This document shows positions 42,160-52,344 of a stretch of DNA of 64,000 bases, piece after piece. The stretch is from Apoda limacodes (taxonomy: Eukaryota; Arthropoda; Insecta; Lepidoptera; Limacodidae). Both the position numbers and the translations under genes were made by a program. The notes below the pieces were generated by a model. The model saw only the letters and a program-made list of their open reading frames with translations, was not told where the DNA came from and did not search any database. Where the stretch lies: positions 7,631,001-7,695,000 of the forward strand of contig OX291547.1 in assembly GCA_946406115.1 (NCBI GenBank). The letters run 5' to 3'. Each line of letters opens with the position of its first letter. Position 1 is the stretch's first letter.

Positions 42160-44745
42160 AAGGGCTCCCCGCGGGGGGAGCCTCGGCTTGGGTTGTCGCT
42201 CTCGGGGGCGTCCCTTCGACCGGGGTGAGCCTCGAACCCGAAAGTGAGTCACCGCCAGGAGGGGAGTTCCCCGTTACGCGGGTGCGATTGAATGGGGCGA
42301 GAAGCACCCCCGGCACTCTTTGATACCTCGTGTATCCGTTTGGGCGCCGACGAACCCGTCGTGTTTGGAGGGAGGCCCTATTGGAGGCGGTCGTTGAGAC
42401 TAATCTCGCTATCCGGATAGCGAGATCGTCATCTGGGGCCGTTAGTACATGCCGAGGCCGCCTAACTATAGTTTTACGACCATACCGGGGTCGATCGGAA
42501 GGATGATACGTTGTGGATTGCACAATTAGTCGATTCGGGTGATTTTGTGTACGCTCGAAAAAGCGGACTGCCAGATCTTTGAAATATTGGGGAATCGTGG
42601 GGAGTTCGAAATCTCTCTGTAGGTCTGCATTACGCAGACTCCGGAGGCCGCTCTGAGAAAGCGGTTTTGGAGGGTCTGAAGTTTATGGAGATTGTGCTTG
42701 AATAACGCAAAGACTACGCTAGCATAAGCTAGTATGGGGCGGATGCAAGTTGTGTAAAGATTCAGCTTATTTCTAAGTGACATCTTACTGTACTTGCCTA
42801 TCATGGGATAAAGACGACCGAGGACAAAAGCGGCTCGGTCTCTAACTATTTTAGTGTGATCGCGGAAGTTCAAACGCCTATCCAGGGTCTCACCGAGATA
42901 TTTGGTCTTATTTTGCCAGGGAATGGCACGACCGAAGAGTGAGAGGGTAGAGGGCTGCGGATGGCGGCCTAAGGCAAAGAGGACGGCAGAGCTTTTGTCG
43001 GGGTTCACTTCGATCCTCCATTTCCAAAACCATTCGCCTAGGGCGGTGATAGCAGTTTGGAGTCTCTTAGTGATTCGACTCACTTGCCTATCGGTGGTAT
43101 AGATAGCGGTATCGTCCGCAAAGAGGGCTAGTTGGGTACCTATCGTTTTAGGGATGTCGTTAGTGTACAGAAGGTACAAGATAGGGGCGAGCACGGACCC
43201 TTGCGGGACTCCTGCTTCTATGGGACGGGGGGAAGAGAGAGTGCCTTCTACTTTGTAGCGAAAGCTACGATTCGACAAATAGTCTCGTATGATGAGCACG
43301 AGACGATCTGGCAACTGAAAGTTGTACAGTTTAAAAATTAAACCGTTGTGCCACACTTTGTCGAAAGCTTTCGCTACATCGAAGAAGACAGCGCCCGTAT
43401 GGCGGGGCTTACCTAATACTGGTTGGAAGCCAGTGAGAATATGTTCCGTGATGCGAAGGACTTGATGGACGCATGAGTGTTTGGCAGGGACAAGTGTCTA
43501 TTAAAAATGCCTCTGGAGACTATAGCGTTCCGTAGGCGAGCGAGGAGGAGGCGTTCGTAGAGTTTACCAAGGGCCTTTAGTAGACCTTTAGATGTAGTAA
43601 ACTTATGGGGCGGTAGGAGGACGGCTCGGTACGAGCTTTGCCTGGCTTGTGGATACCTATAACAATTGCATCTTTCCATTGAGAAGGAAAGGTGCAATGT
43701 TCGATAGCAGCATTGAAAATCGCTACTAGGAGGCAGAGAAGAGGAAGAGTGAGGCGCTTTAGGATATCGTTAGAGATACCGTCCGCACCGGGGGCTTTAC
43801 GGGGGCGTAGGTCTTTAATGACCTGTTTGACTTCGTCGACAGTGACTGGGGACAGGGGGTCCTGTGGGGGCAGAGAAGTTCTGCGCTCCACTTCGCCGTC
43901 TACCACACGCACGTGGACGGGATCGAACGGCTGTGTACTTAAGGCACATTGGGCTTGGAGGCTAGACGCTAGGCAATCCGCTTTTTCGTCGTCATTGAAC
44001 GCGGGAACGTTGTTAGGACGAGTTAACGGAGGGAGAGAGTTGGCGGTGTCTGATTTAAAAGCTCTGGCTAAGTGCCAATAAGCTTGGTGAGAAGGAGAAA
44101 TGTTCTCCATCAGATCACCGAAACGTTGGGCGCGAAGCTCAGCTACAGCAGTTCTTACACGGCGGTGTAAGTCGTTGAAGCGAGCTTTATTTTCGATAGT
44201 GGGAGCGCGATCGCGTCTGCGGCGGGCCGCGTTACGCTCAGTAATTAGCGACCTGATGTGCTGAGGCAGGATTAGGTGGTGATAATCACCAACCGGCACT
44301 TGTCTTGAGCACTCGCCAACGGTGGCGGTCAGGTGGCTAGTGAGTGAGTTGATAGCTACGTTTAAGTTGGTCGCGGAAGAGATTATATTGGGAACGCGGT
44401 CTAGATGTGGCGAGCTGGGATTGTCGAGCAATTGCCCGAATTTATCCCAGTCCGCCACGGTTCTAGTGTCGGGAGGAGAGTCCGAAGGGGAACCTAATCG
44501 GAGGAGGACAGGGCGTTGGTCCGAGTCAAGTTCGTTAAGCACCTCTATAGAGCGAAAGCTTAGCCTTACATTCTTTAGAATTGCTATGTCGAGAACGTCA
44601 GGGTTGTTCCGAGTATTGTGTGATGTCAAAGTTTAGTCTGTCAACTAAATCCTCCAGAAGTCTGCCTCTCCGTGAAGTTACTGAAGAGTTCCAGCGACGG
44701 TGCTTGTAATTTAGGTCGCCTGCAAGAATGACGTCCCGGGACATG
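42160..44745 (-). pseudogene. LINE family B polymerase (partial endonuclease + reverse transcriptase)
   Basis: The minus strand begins in the middle of the apurinic-type endonuclease (VILAGDLNYKHRRWNSSV, then GRLLEDLVDRLNFD). It shifts frame at about 44625 and continues NTRNNPDVLDIAILKNVRLS and LDSDQRPVLLRL. The reverse transcriptase follows: RPRKAPGADGISNDILKR, EPSSYRPISLL, a frameshift near 43577, KLYERLLLARL, AVFFDVAKAFDKVWHNG (motif A, about 43400-43345), AGVPQGSVLAPILY and the catalytic FADDTAIY (about 43120-43095). The C-terminal part includes TKYLGETLDRRLNFRDH and LQTLQNRFLRAASG. The catalytic aspartates are intact. The polymerase is defective because of the endonuclease truncation and at least three frameshifts. 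Confidence 0.92.
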
Positions 44746-44749
44746 AGGG

Positions 44750-45965
44750 GGGCGGGGTAGGGAATACCCGTAACTGAGACGGGCCCAGGGAGTGCAGACA
44801 GAAGTTTGTCTGTCTCTTTAGACTTGGCCGCGTCGACTAGCGCTGGAGGGTGGTTCCAGGCGTTGACGGCAGGGAGGGGAGCAGGCACGAGCGGGGCCTT
44901 TTTTGGGGGGTGGGGCAGACGGGCGCTCCCACAGAGTACGCAAGCGACCGGGTCGGATGCGTTATCGCGGTTGCGATCACAGTCCGGAGTGGCGTGATCG
45001 CGAAGACATTTCACGCAGCGCGGTCTGCGTGTGCATTTGCGCTGTGCGTGGCCATGCAGCTGATATCAGTGGCATTGTCCTGGAGTCGACCGCTTACGCG
45101 GAGTCTCGACCCGGATGCCTTTTAGGCTGCAAATATCTTTAATGTTAAAAATAGCTTTGCCCTCTTTTGTGAGATTTAGTACTACGAGCACCATGTCGTA
45201 GCATTCAGATCGGTTACGGCCGTTGTACATACGATGTACTTCCCTAACTGGGAGGCCTTGGGCGATCAAGTCGTCCTTAACGGTTTCTGCGGAGAATTCC
45301 TCCCCTTATTACGGCCCTAAGAACGCGCTCATCCGCCAGCGAGTACGTTAGAAAAGCCGTCAGATTTCGAAAATCTGTTGGCGTTGGGACGTGGACTTTG
45401 ATGCCGCGTTCGGCATCGTTGCGGGCGTGCGTATAATTGATACGCTTGGCCTTTATGACGTTTGCGATGTTTGGCCAGGCCCCTTTGTCTTCGATGACAA
45501 CAGGGGGCGGAGTTCTTTCCTTCTGTCCCGAAGTGGGACAGTCGGCCTGCGAAGAGGTGGTGGCGGGCGTGGTGTCCATGGCGGCTGGCTCAAGGCTAGC
45601 CGCCGAGGTGGACGGGGACGGGGAAGCGCTAGGCGCTTTGAGGCGTTTAGCCTCAGAATCGGAGGGAGGGGGAGAAGACTCCTGAGCGGATGCCGCCGAA
45701 GCCTTTTTGGACTTGGCGGTCTTCTTCTGCTTCTTGCCCTTTTTGGTCCCCAGGACAACCACTTTGAAGCCTTCGTCGTCCTCATTAGAGGACAACGCCG
45801 ACTCAGCGGACATTACGGCTACCGGGGACAGGGGTGCGGTTTCGGAGGTGGCGGGGGACGGGGTAGCGAGTGACCGAGAAAGGGTCACATCAGCTACCGG
45901 AGTGGGGGGCGAGTTGGCACAGGGGACCGAAAAGCGCGGCGAGCGAGACGCGGGTCGCGAGAGCG
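44750..45965 (-). pseudogene. LINE family B ORF1 (gag-like, CCHC zinc knuckles)
   Basis: On the minus strand the first part, open over 46050-45277, includes ESALSSNEDDEGFKVV, a lysine-rich GTKKGKKQKKTAKSKK tract and the conserved region PPPVVIEDKGAWPNI...RINYTHARNDAERGIKVHV. A second frame (45269-45066) continues the RNA-binding region (REVHRMYNGRNRSECYDMV). A third (from about 45120) carries retroviral-type knuckles: QCH.YQLHGHAQRKC and RCVKCLRDHATPDC, then ACVLCG. The first knuckle has a stop in place of a residue (CAC-TGA). At least two frameshifts separate the parts. ORF1 proteins of this type bind LINE RNA. Confidence 0.82.
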
Positions 45966-46033
45966 GGGGTCGCGGCAGAGAGAGCGCGTGCGGGGAGATC
46001 GAGAGCGCGAGCGAGTGCGCGAGCGAGAAGGAG

Positions 46034-46045
46034 ACCGGAATGTTA
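46034..46045. repeat. Target-site duplication, LINE B 5' side
   Basis: ACCGGAATGTTA, identical to 42035-42046. It marks the 5' end of LINE B at 46033 on the minus strand. Confidence 0.9.
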
Positions 46046-46395
46046 GGCACGAAGCTGGTTAGCCAGTTTCTGAAACGATAATACCACCGTCTTTCATAAA
46101 TTCATTAAGTATAACGTACCAAAGGATAGGGGTGTCACGCAAGACAGAAGTGGTTGATGAAAGAATGCTGACCACCGCATTATGATGGAACCGGTCGTTA
46201 GGTAATCTTACCAAAACGTAGGCCATAATGTCTTCAGGGTCTATAATTAAAATTGACTAAAATCATCTGATTACAAGATGATTAGGACGATTATGATGAA
46301 AAGATTAACTATAATACGATATTATAAATATAATATCGATGCCTTTTACGTTAAGTAAACGAGCAACTTATATTAAAATTAGCTTGAAACTATAT
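46046..46395. other. Pre-insertion flank of LINE B
   Basis: AT-rich, no gene; contains ATGATTAGG/AATCATCTGA-like inverted words near 46258-46285. Confidence 0.4.
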
Positions 46396-46403
46396 GATTG
46401 TTA

Positions 46404-46604
46404 TTTTTTTTCTGTATGACTACTGCAGTTGGCAGCCATTACTGCTCCACCGGGCTTTTGGGGCGAGAATCTAAAGGAGTCTCAGCCCATACAGAGCCGA
46501 ACTCTCAAGGGCTCATCGCGGGGAGAGCCTCGGCTTGGGTTGTTACTCTTGGGGTCGTCCCTTCAACCGGCGTGAGCCTTGAACCCGAAAGTAAGTCAAT
46601 GCCA
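46404..46604 (-). mobile_element. LINE family B 3' fragment with 8-bp target duplication
   Basis: GATTGTTA occurs at 46396-46403 and 46605-46612 and bounds a T run plus the family B 3' text (GCAGTTGGC, CTCCACCGGGCTTTTGGGG, GAGCCTCGGCTTGGGTTG, CCTTGAACCCGAAAGT). The match to 42057-42250 is clear. It is 5'-truncated after about 190 bases. Confidence 0.88.
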
Positions 46605-46832
46605 GATTGTTACTTACAGACTTGATTAGGGGTGTGACTTAATTTAAATTGATACAACATACAAATTTAGCATATTTTAACTTACTTAAATTAGTGGCCC
46701 AACGTAGATAATATAGCAACTAAATAATTTAAATATTATTCAAATTCAAATGCTCCATTTCTCAAAAATAGGATATCATATCACTTTTTTGAAGTTGAAG
46801 TGACTAGTTACCACCCTTTCGAATTCGTATAA
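46605..46832. other. AT-rich sequence between insertions
   Basis: No supportable feature. Confidence 0.4.
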
Positions 46833-46834
46833 TA

Positions 46835-47313
46835 CAGTGGGCACTGTACTTTAATAAAACGTAATAATTTAGTTATTTACACTGAAAGTGTATTCTTTGA
46901 TGTATTTCGATATTCAATCTAATCGGAATCAATCGAGCTTATAATTAGGTTTACACATTTTCCAATACTAATTCATTCTAATCGGGGTCAATGCGGGTAT
47001 CCTTGATGCAAACTTTATGGCGGTTGGGCATTAACTTTCAAACCCGATCCAAGATTGAATCAATTTTGCAAAAGTTACATTTAGTAATTTTATCAACCTT
47101 TTTAGCTTATAATAAAGTTTACACATTTTTCAATGCTGATTCAGTTCAATCGGGTTCGAAAATAAAATGTTCAGCCGCCATAAACTTTGCATCGAGGTAT
47201 ACGTCACGCACTTAGCCTTTTTTTTAAAAAAATAAACCAGTGTTACATTAAAGAATACACTTTCAATGTAGGTAACTAAATTAGTACGTTTTATTAAAGT
47301 ACAGTACCCACTG
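46835..47313. mobile_element. Foldback Tc1/mariner-type MITE
   Basis: The ends read CAGTGGGCACTGTACTTT and, inverted, CAGTGGGTACTGTACTTT, each bordered by TA (46833-46834 and 47314-47315). The inverted repeat continues through AATAAAACGTA.TAATTTAG and CTGAAAGTGTATTCTTT. After a break it resumes with GATGCAAA.TTTATGGCGG, so nearly the whole 479-bp element is a palindrome. A CAGT start and a TA duplication are typical of Tc1/mariner. Internal words GCTTATAATTAGGTTTACAC and GCTTATAATAAAGTTTACAC also repeat directly. No transposase is encoded. Confidence 0.85.
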
Positions 47314-47774
47314 TATTGTATGAACCCAAAATAACATTTATCGAAGGCAAACAAGAGGTCTTAATAATTGTGAAACATCCCACTGGCCTTATTTCTGACA
47401 TTAATGTATCAGAGCTCACACTCGTAAGAGAATTAAACGGATAAAGTAAATTAAAGAAAACACTTAGTAGGGGGATGTTACATGATGCATTTACCGGCGT
47501 TATTGCAAAATTACATGTACCAGTAGAAACATTAGGAAATGAAATAATGTGATACAACAATTAATATTGAATTAAAGTTAATATTAAGTATTTTTGTGCA
47601 TAATATTGTATGCAATATTACTAGTTGATACGTGGGAAAATGTAATAAAATGTATTATTATAGTACAGGAACTACATTACTTCTTGCAATGGTTTAAGAA
47701 ATATGTTGCTTGAAATCGACATTTTATTTAAAACTAAAGTTATAGCGAATCTTTATGATTCATCTCCATTATAA

Positions 47775-48115
47775 TAGAAAAGTTGGATTTGCGTACCGAG
47801 GGTTCCGTAGCACTACAAAATGCACAAGCCCGACTCGCACTTGACCCGTTTTTATTATAAAGTTTATTATCGTTTTAAGTTTGAAGCTTGTATGTATTAC
47901 TGTTTTTACGCTAGCGCAAAAACAGCAAAGACACGTTTCTTGTATGGAGAACCCCTTAATTTTTTTTACTTTTTTATTATCTATTAGGGAAGCCAACATA
48001 GTAACACATATGCTGGAAAATATTAGGCTTCTACCTATTACGGTCTAAAAGATAGAGTACATTAAAGAACAGATATACAGGCAGACAGCGTAGTCTCATC
48101 TGATTCATTAAAAAA
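47775..48115. repeat. GGGTTCCGTA-type repeats, two partial copies
   Basis: Left piece: GCGTACCGAGGGTTCCGTAG and CCGACTCGCACTTGACCCG. Right piece: AAGCTTGTATGTATTACTG, TTCTTGTATGGAGAACCCC and GGCAGACAGCGTAGTCTC. Subfamily shared with 36756-37018 and 21990-22150. Confidence 0.6.
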
Positions 48116-48244
48116 AAACCATCTATATATATAAGGCAAAATTATCTATACACACGTGTGCTAACCATAGCTTCTGAATGAAATCATTATGTCAATATGC
48201 CGAAACTCACGAATGGGTGGACAGACGTGATAAAACTAAAAGGG

Positions 48245-48425
48245 CTTCCACTTTTTGACGTGACAACGTCTTATAAATTGGTTTGCCGGGTGACACTTCA
48301 AGAAACTGCGTTACGCTCCGCTCACGTTATGCGCTCACAATGAGAGCGAGTGAGAGGCACGCGGCATGGTTAGCCCGCCTAAGAGCGAGAGAGACAGACA
48401 TAAAAAGTGAAAGGCACAAGTTGTC
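48245..48425 (+). repeat. Repeat block, inverted partner of 38870-39050
   Basis: Identical to the minus strand of 38870-39050 for about 100 bases. This copy then has a 10-base insertion (GCATGGTTAG) before CCCGCCTAAGAGCGAGAGAG, after which identity resumes. Confidence 0.85.
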
Positions 48426-49009
48426 ACGATTCCGGACGGTTGTCCGACACTAATTTTTTTCATTAAATAAAAAATCCCCTGTAGCACACACAAACAAGAT
48501 ACACAACATTCAGCTAAATGTTTTTCAGTACTGTAATACCTAAATGTATTCATGTTACTTTAGTGAAAATTTAAAAATAGTTTTAGTTTTTTTATTAAAT
48601 TTTGTATTTGCTTAGCAACTGATTTTCCTTTCAACATGTTATTTACAATCGATCACAGAGCGACGCGGGTAGCAGACACGAGCAATATCGAAAGGCAGTT
48701 AACAATCATTAAAGTAACAATAAAATTACTAAATGTTTTTATTGTCGGTACAAACAATACCGAACACTGCGTGCTTGCCAATAACTTCTGTACCTTACCT
48801 AATATAGAAATATTGGATTAGTTAACAAAAGGCTGAAAAGCTTGTTGCGTTTTCTGCAAGTATATACCTATATATTTCATAATGCTCACTCATGAAATGG
48901 TTCCTCTAATCTGTGTTAAAACTATACAAGTAGTTCTTAAACATAATAAGTTAATTAAATACTAATATTAACTCTGCAAATCGAACCGAGGAAAAACGTT
49001 TTCCTGACA
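48426..49009. other. Unassigned sequence
   Basis: No supportable gene; a 61-codon frame at 48636-48821 starts with an ATG but has no motif. Confidence 0.4.
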
Positions 49010-49420
49010 AACTCTCGATCTCAATAAAAAGTATCCTATTTGTTCAGAAGATACCCACCTCTGTGCCATCCAAACAAAAATTATTCTATTTATTCGGCAG
49101 AGTACCTCTGTGCCAACCGAATAAAAAGTATTCTATTTATTCATGATACCTCTGCACCGTCGAAATAAAACGTATTTTATTTATTAAGAAGGTACCGCTG
49201 TGCCATCCAAATATAAAGTATTTTATTTGTTCAGAATATACCCACCTCAGTGCCAAATAAAAAGTATTCTGTTTATTCATAAGGTACCTCTGTGCCATCC
49301 AAATAAAAAGTATTCTGTTTATTCATAAGGTACCTCTGTGCCATCCAAATAAAAAGTATTATATTTATTTAGAAGGCACCTCTGAGCCATCCAAATAAAA
49401 AGTATTCTATTTTTTCATAA
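49010..49420. repeat. Tandem array of a roughly 46-bp unit
   Basis: About nine diverged units follow the pattern TACCTCTGTGCCATCC, AAATAAAAAGTATTCT, ATTTATTCATAAGG. Unit lengths range from about 42 to 50 because of small indels (for example the extra CCCAC after TATAC/GATAC, and TCAGTGCCAAATAAAA where CATCC is lost). The array resumes after the inserted palindromic element with one further partial unit at 50572-50605. No coding frame is maintained. Confidence 0.9.
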
Positions 49421-49903
49421 TAGTCCGGTCGATATAATCTGATATAGGGGTGTATCCGGAAAGTATGCCAAAGTTTATGAAATTTTGGCATTTGATTCGG
49501 GGGTACTCTAGGGTATACAGTCAAGTTTTTGACCTCGAGGCCCGTGTGCTAACTTAGGGGGGGGCACAAAATTTTTTTTGGCTTTGTTTTTATTTTTTAC
49601 CGTTTATATTTCCTGTCTTTGTTTTTTTTTTACACTAGACAAACGTATGTTTTGATTTAAAACTAACTGAGATACAACAGATCAAAGTTTGAAGAAAATT
49701 TCGTTAAAGAGTACGAAACACAAAATGTATTTTTTACGGTATTAAAAACTTGAATAAATTATGATATATATTTTACACATTGAAAAGAATAAAGCTGCGG
49801 TTTTAATAAGTTAGCATTTTTTTATCTTTTATTATTTTTCGAAATTCGGCTTGCATTCAAAACAAATAATAGGTCTAAAAATATTTTGCTTCTTAAAGCT
49901 CTT

Positions 49904-49948
<45 letters not shown>

Positions 49949-50568
49949 TTAACAAGAAAACGTTATAAAAGTTATTAAAAACTTAGTATTTGTTTTAATT
50001 TTTTTTAACCAACAAAACTTTGTAAATAAAAATAGTAATAAATAAAATAAAGATTTTTTTTTTAACTTTTATATTGCGGTTTCTTTTAACATATTAATAA
50101 ATGCCTATTTTTTTATTCAACAAATTTAAAAAAATTTGCAAAACGCAACTTTATTCGTTTCAATGTGTATTATATTTTCAATTTTTTAAATTTATATTAA
50201 GTACTAAAGAAAAAATTTGTGTTTTGTAATCTAGCGGTGACCCTATGACAAAATTTTCGTTAAACTTTGATCTGTTTGTTGTATCTCAGTTAATTTTGAA
50301 ACAAAACATACTTTTGAGTAGTGTAAATTGAATAAAATTCAATATTCTACAACTTTCAGAAAGACATATAACACATACTTAAAACATATAATTTAGTAGA
50401 TATAAAAAAAACCAAAATTTTGAAGTTTTTTGCCCCCCCCTTAAGTGAGCCCAGGGTCCTTGTAGTCAAAATCTTCGATTCTACGCCCCAGAGTTTCCCT
50501 TAATGACATACTAAAATTTCATTAACTTCGGAACACTTTCCAGATAGAAAGTTATATCGACTGGACTA
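49421..50568. mobile_element. 1.15-kb palindromic foldback element
   Basis: The ends are TAGTCCGGTCGATATAA and, inverted, TAGTCCAGTCGATATAA, flanked by TAA at 49418-49420 and 50569-50571. The arms pair imperfectly for several hundred bases: GGAAAGT.T.CC.AAGTT.ATGAAATTTT, then the G8/C8 runs (49557-49565 and 50431-50440), then AACTGAGATACAACA with CAGATCAAAGTTT (49665-49693 and 50261-50289), then ACACATTGAAAAGAATAAAG with ACACATTGAAACGAATAAAG. The centre holds an (AT)n run. It has no transposase frame. A TAA target fits the TWA preference of PIF/Harbinger elements, but the ends are not diagnostic. Confidence 0.87.
49906..49948. repeat. (AT)n microsatellite at the palindrome centre
   Basis: An uninterrupted TA run of about 40 bases lies in the loop region of the palindromic element. 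Confidence 0.95.
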
Positions 50569-50605
50569 TAAGGTACCTCTGTACCATCCAAATAAAAAGT
50601 TCAGT

Positions 50606-51198
50606 TTTTATAAGCATGGTTTTTTATATATTTTTATATATTTTTGTTTTATACTTTTTAGTCTTGATAGATATAACTGTGTACAAGCATAAACTCATAA
50701 GTAGCGACAACATGACACAATTTTTCTAACTCAAATACCTTTACTATTATTAAGGGTCAGCTCAGACCGATACATGAAGCGTCTCGGTATGAATTGACTC
50801 TTATTATAATTAATTCCAGAGTGGAAACCGCGATCCGAAATAAACAGTGTGAAAATGCAGATCTTGTTAGGCTCAGACCCGTTTATTTTAAAAATCAAGG
50901 AGGGTGCCTTTATCCTGCATATAATAATGATGATGTAAAAAGTGTAGGATTATATAGAAATAGTCATTTTGCTATAATTTACTGCGCGGATTGACTTAGC
51001 AAAATGTGTTTACAGAATTTGCAAAAATTTTATGTGATGTGCTGCAGAATTAAAACAACTATTATTTATTCAGCAGCTACTAGTAAATTAGCCACATTAA
51101 AATGCTTCTCTCATTTAGTTAAAATTTAACGTCACGTCTTACTACAAAAATCCTACATTAATCTACGCCTTAACTATTCTAGATTTTTGCTTTGATTA
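50606..51198. other. Unassigned sequence
   Basis: An open frame at 50794-50994 follows a splice-acceptor-like AATTAATTCCAG and reads CENADLVRLRPVYFKNQGG, but no family is recognised. Otherwise AT-rich. Confidence 0.3.
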
Positions 51199-51540
51199 AT
51201 GACCTTCGAAAACGTGGGAACAGCCATTCACTGCTCTATTACTTGGACATTACAGTGGGCAAAATATACTTATGACATTACCATTTTAAACGGACCTCCC
51301 TTGCCCTGCTTCCAAATACAAGCAGTCAACTATTTAAGGGCAAACTATAGTTTTACCGAGATCATTTTGCAATGGGCGTTACGCCCGTCCAGTTATAATG
51401 GATTATCTAAAACGCCTTGGCATTTGGTAAATGTCCATGTTGTCGACACTAACTATAGCGCGGCAATTGATAATTTTACTGTAAGACATTTTGTGGCCTT
51501 AGGTACAAATGCTGTACCGGAAAACGGTAAATGTTAAAGG
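51199..51540 (+). CDS. Unidentified 112-codon ORF
   Basis: The frame begins at a true ATG (TTAATGACC) and ends at TAA. It is less AT-rich than its flanks. The product contains CSITWTLQWAKYTYDITI, PPLPCFQIQAVNYLRANYSF and WHLVNVHVVDTNYSAAIDNF. It has four N-x-S/T sites but no clear signal peptide. I recognise no domain. GGGCGTTACGCCC inside it is a small palindrome. It may be a chance frame, a gene exon or a repeat piece. It is the longest frame outside a recognised transposon or the minisatellite that starts at an ATG. Confidence 0.25.
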
Positions 51541-51620
51541 TATAAAAATCAATCGCATGTTCCAAAAGTCGTCCTTCAATGTAGCTACGAAGAGTAAATT
51601 GTAGGTTTATTGTAAAGTGC

Positions 51621-51787
51621 ATCACACCCAGAGCTATAATATAAATTATAGCAAGGCTATTACGATATATTTTCTATAGTAATCTTCAATGGCTACACAT
51701 GCCCGCAACTATGAAAATAAAAATCAGTTTTGTGCGGATATATTTTGGCATATTAATATGATAATATATTATAGCTAAGTGTGTGAT
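51621..51787. mobile_element. Short inverted-repeat element (MITE-like), copy 2
   Basis: Ends ATCACACCCAGAGCTATAAT and, inverted, ATCACACACTTAGCTATAAT. Internal words match the copy at 8618-8795. Confidence 0.65.
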
Positions 51788-52344
51788 CGGCTTAACACAT
51801 CAGCAAAATCCGTCAATTACCTACTTTTGTAATATTAGGAAGTGTTTTTTTTTTAAATAAAAAAAATATTCTATGATCATACATCATGCACAAGGCAGCG
51901 CAACCAAAACACACCGCAATACATTTTATTTTTATGGCAAAAATAAGGGTGCTTATTTCATTCTAAAAAAATGCCAACATAAAATTCATATTCTACTTGG
52001 TACAAGATTCGGGGACATTTCTATAAGTACCTCTCTTGTTTGGTTGAAAAATTCTAATATGGCCAATTTTTGGATGTAGACGTCTGTTTTTCCTTATTGT
52101 GAAGTAATACGTCTTGAATAATGTTTTTCCTATTCATATATAAGCAAGAAACATTGCGAACCAAACGCAAGACGCTTTTAAACCCGGGAGAAATTTGAGC
52201 AAACCTCTAAAGTGCATGTATAAATATGTTTTCGTCTTAGGAAATAATGTTCCTGTACGAATCTTAAATGGTCTTAGAGAATAAATTTAAAAAGTTACCA
52301 AGTTTACTTTAACAAAAGTGCCATTAAAGTTATACTTAATAATT
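51788..52344. other. Unassigned sequence
   Basis: No supportable gene; a 68-codon frame at 51873-52079 has no motif. Confidence 0.4.

Larger units (their letters stand above)
42047..46033 (-). mobile_element. Jockey-clade LINE family B, complete ends, internally deleted
   Basis: The element is bounded by identical 12-bp duplications (42035-42046, 46034-46045) and ends in a 10-base poly-A tail. Read on the minus strand it has a GC-rich start (CTCCTTCTCGCTCGCGCAC), a gag-like ORF1 and a polymerase ORF2. Its length of 3,987 bases is shorter than I would expect for a complete jockey element. The GC content far exceeds the flanks. Only the ORF1 C-terminus and the first half of the endonuclease are missing, by internal deletion. 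Confidence 0.92.

Noticed and set aside
42081..42323. Plus-strand frames over the 3' end of LINE B
   Set aside because: They are antisense to the LINE's C-terminal and 3' untranslated region and carry no independent motif.
45391..45873. 160-codon glycine/arginine-rich frame on the plus strand
   Set aside because: It is the antisense shadow of LINE B ORF1. The repetitive Gly/Arg composition comes from the proline/serine/alanine-rich ORF1 on the other strand.
49010..50605. CRISPR-like array
   Set aside because: Units are contiguous and diverged with no distinct spacers, the host is an insect, and the long gap is an inserted palindromic element.
50794..50994. Exon after an AATTCCAG acceptor
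   Set aside because: The polypyrimidine tract is poor, the apparent start is a TTG, and the peptide is unrecognised. It is kept only as a note beside the 51.2-kb ORF.
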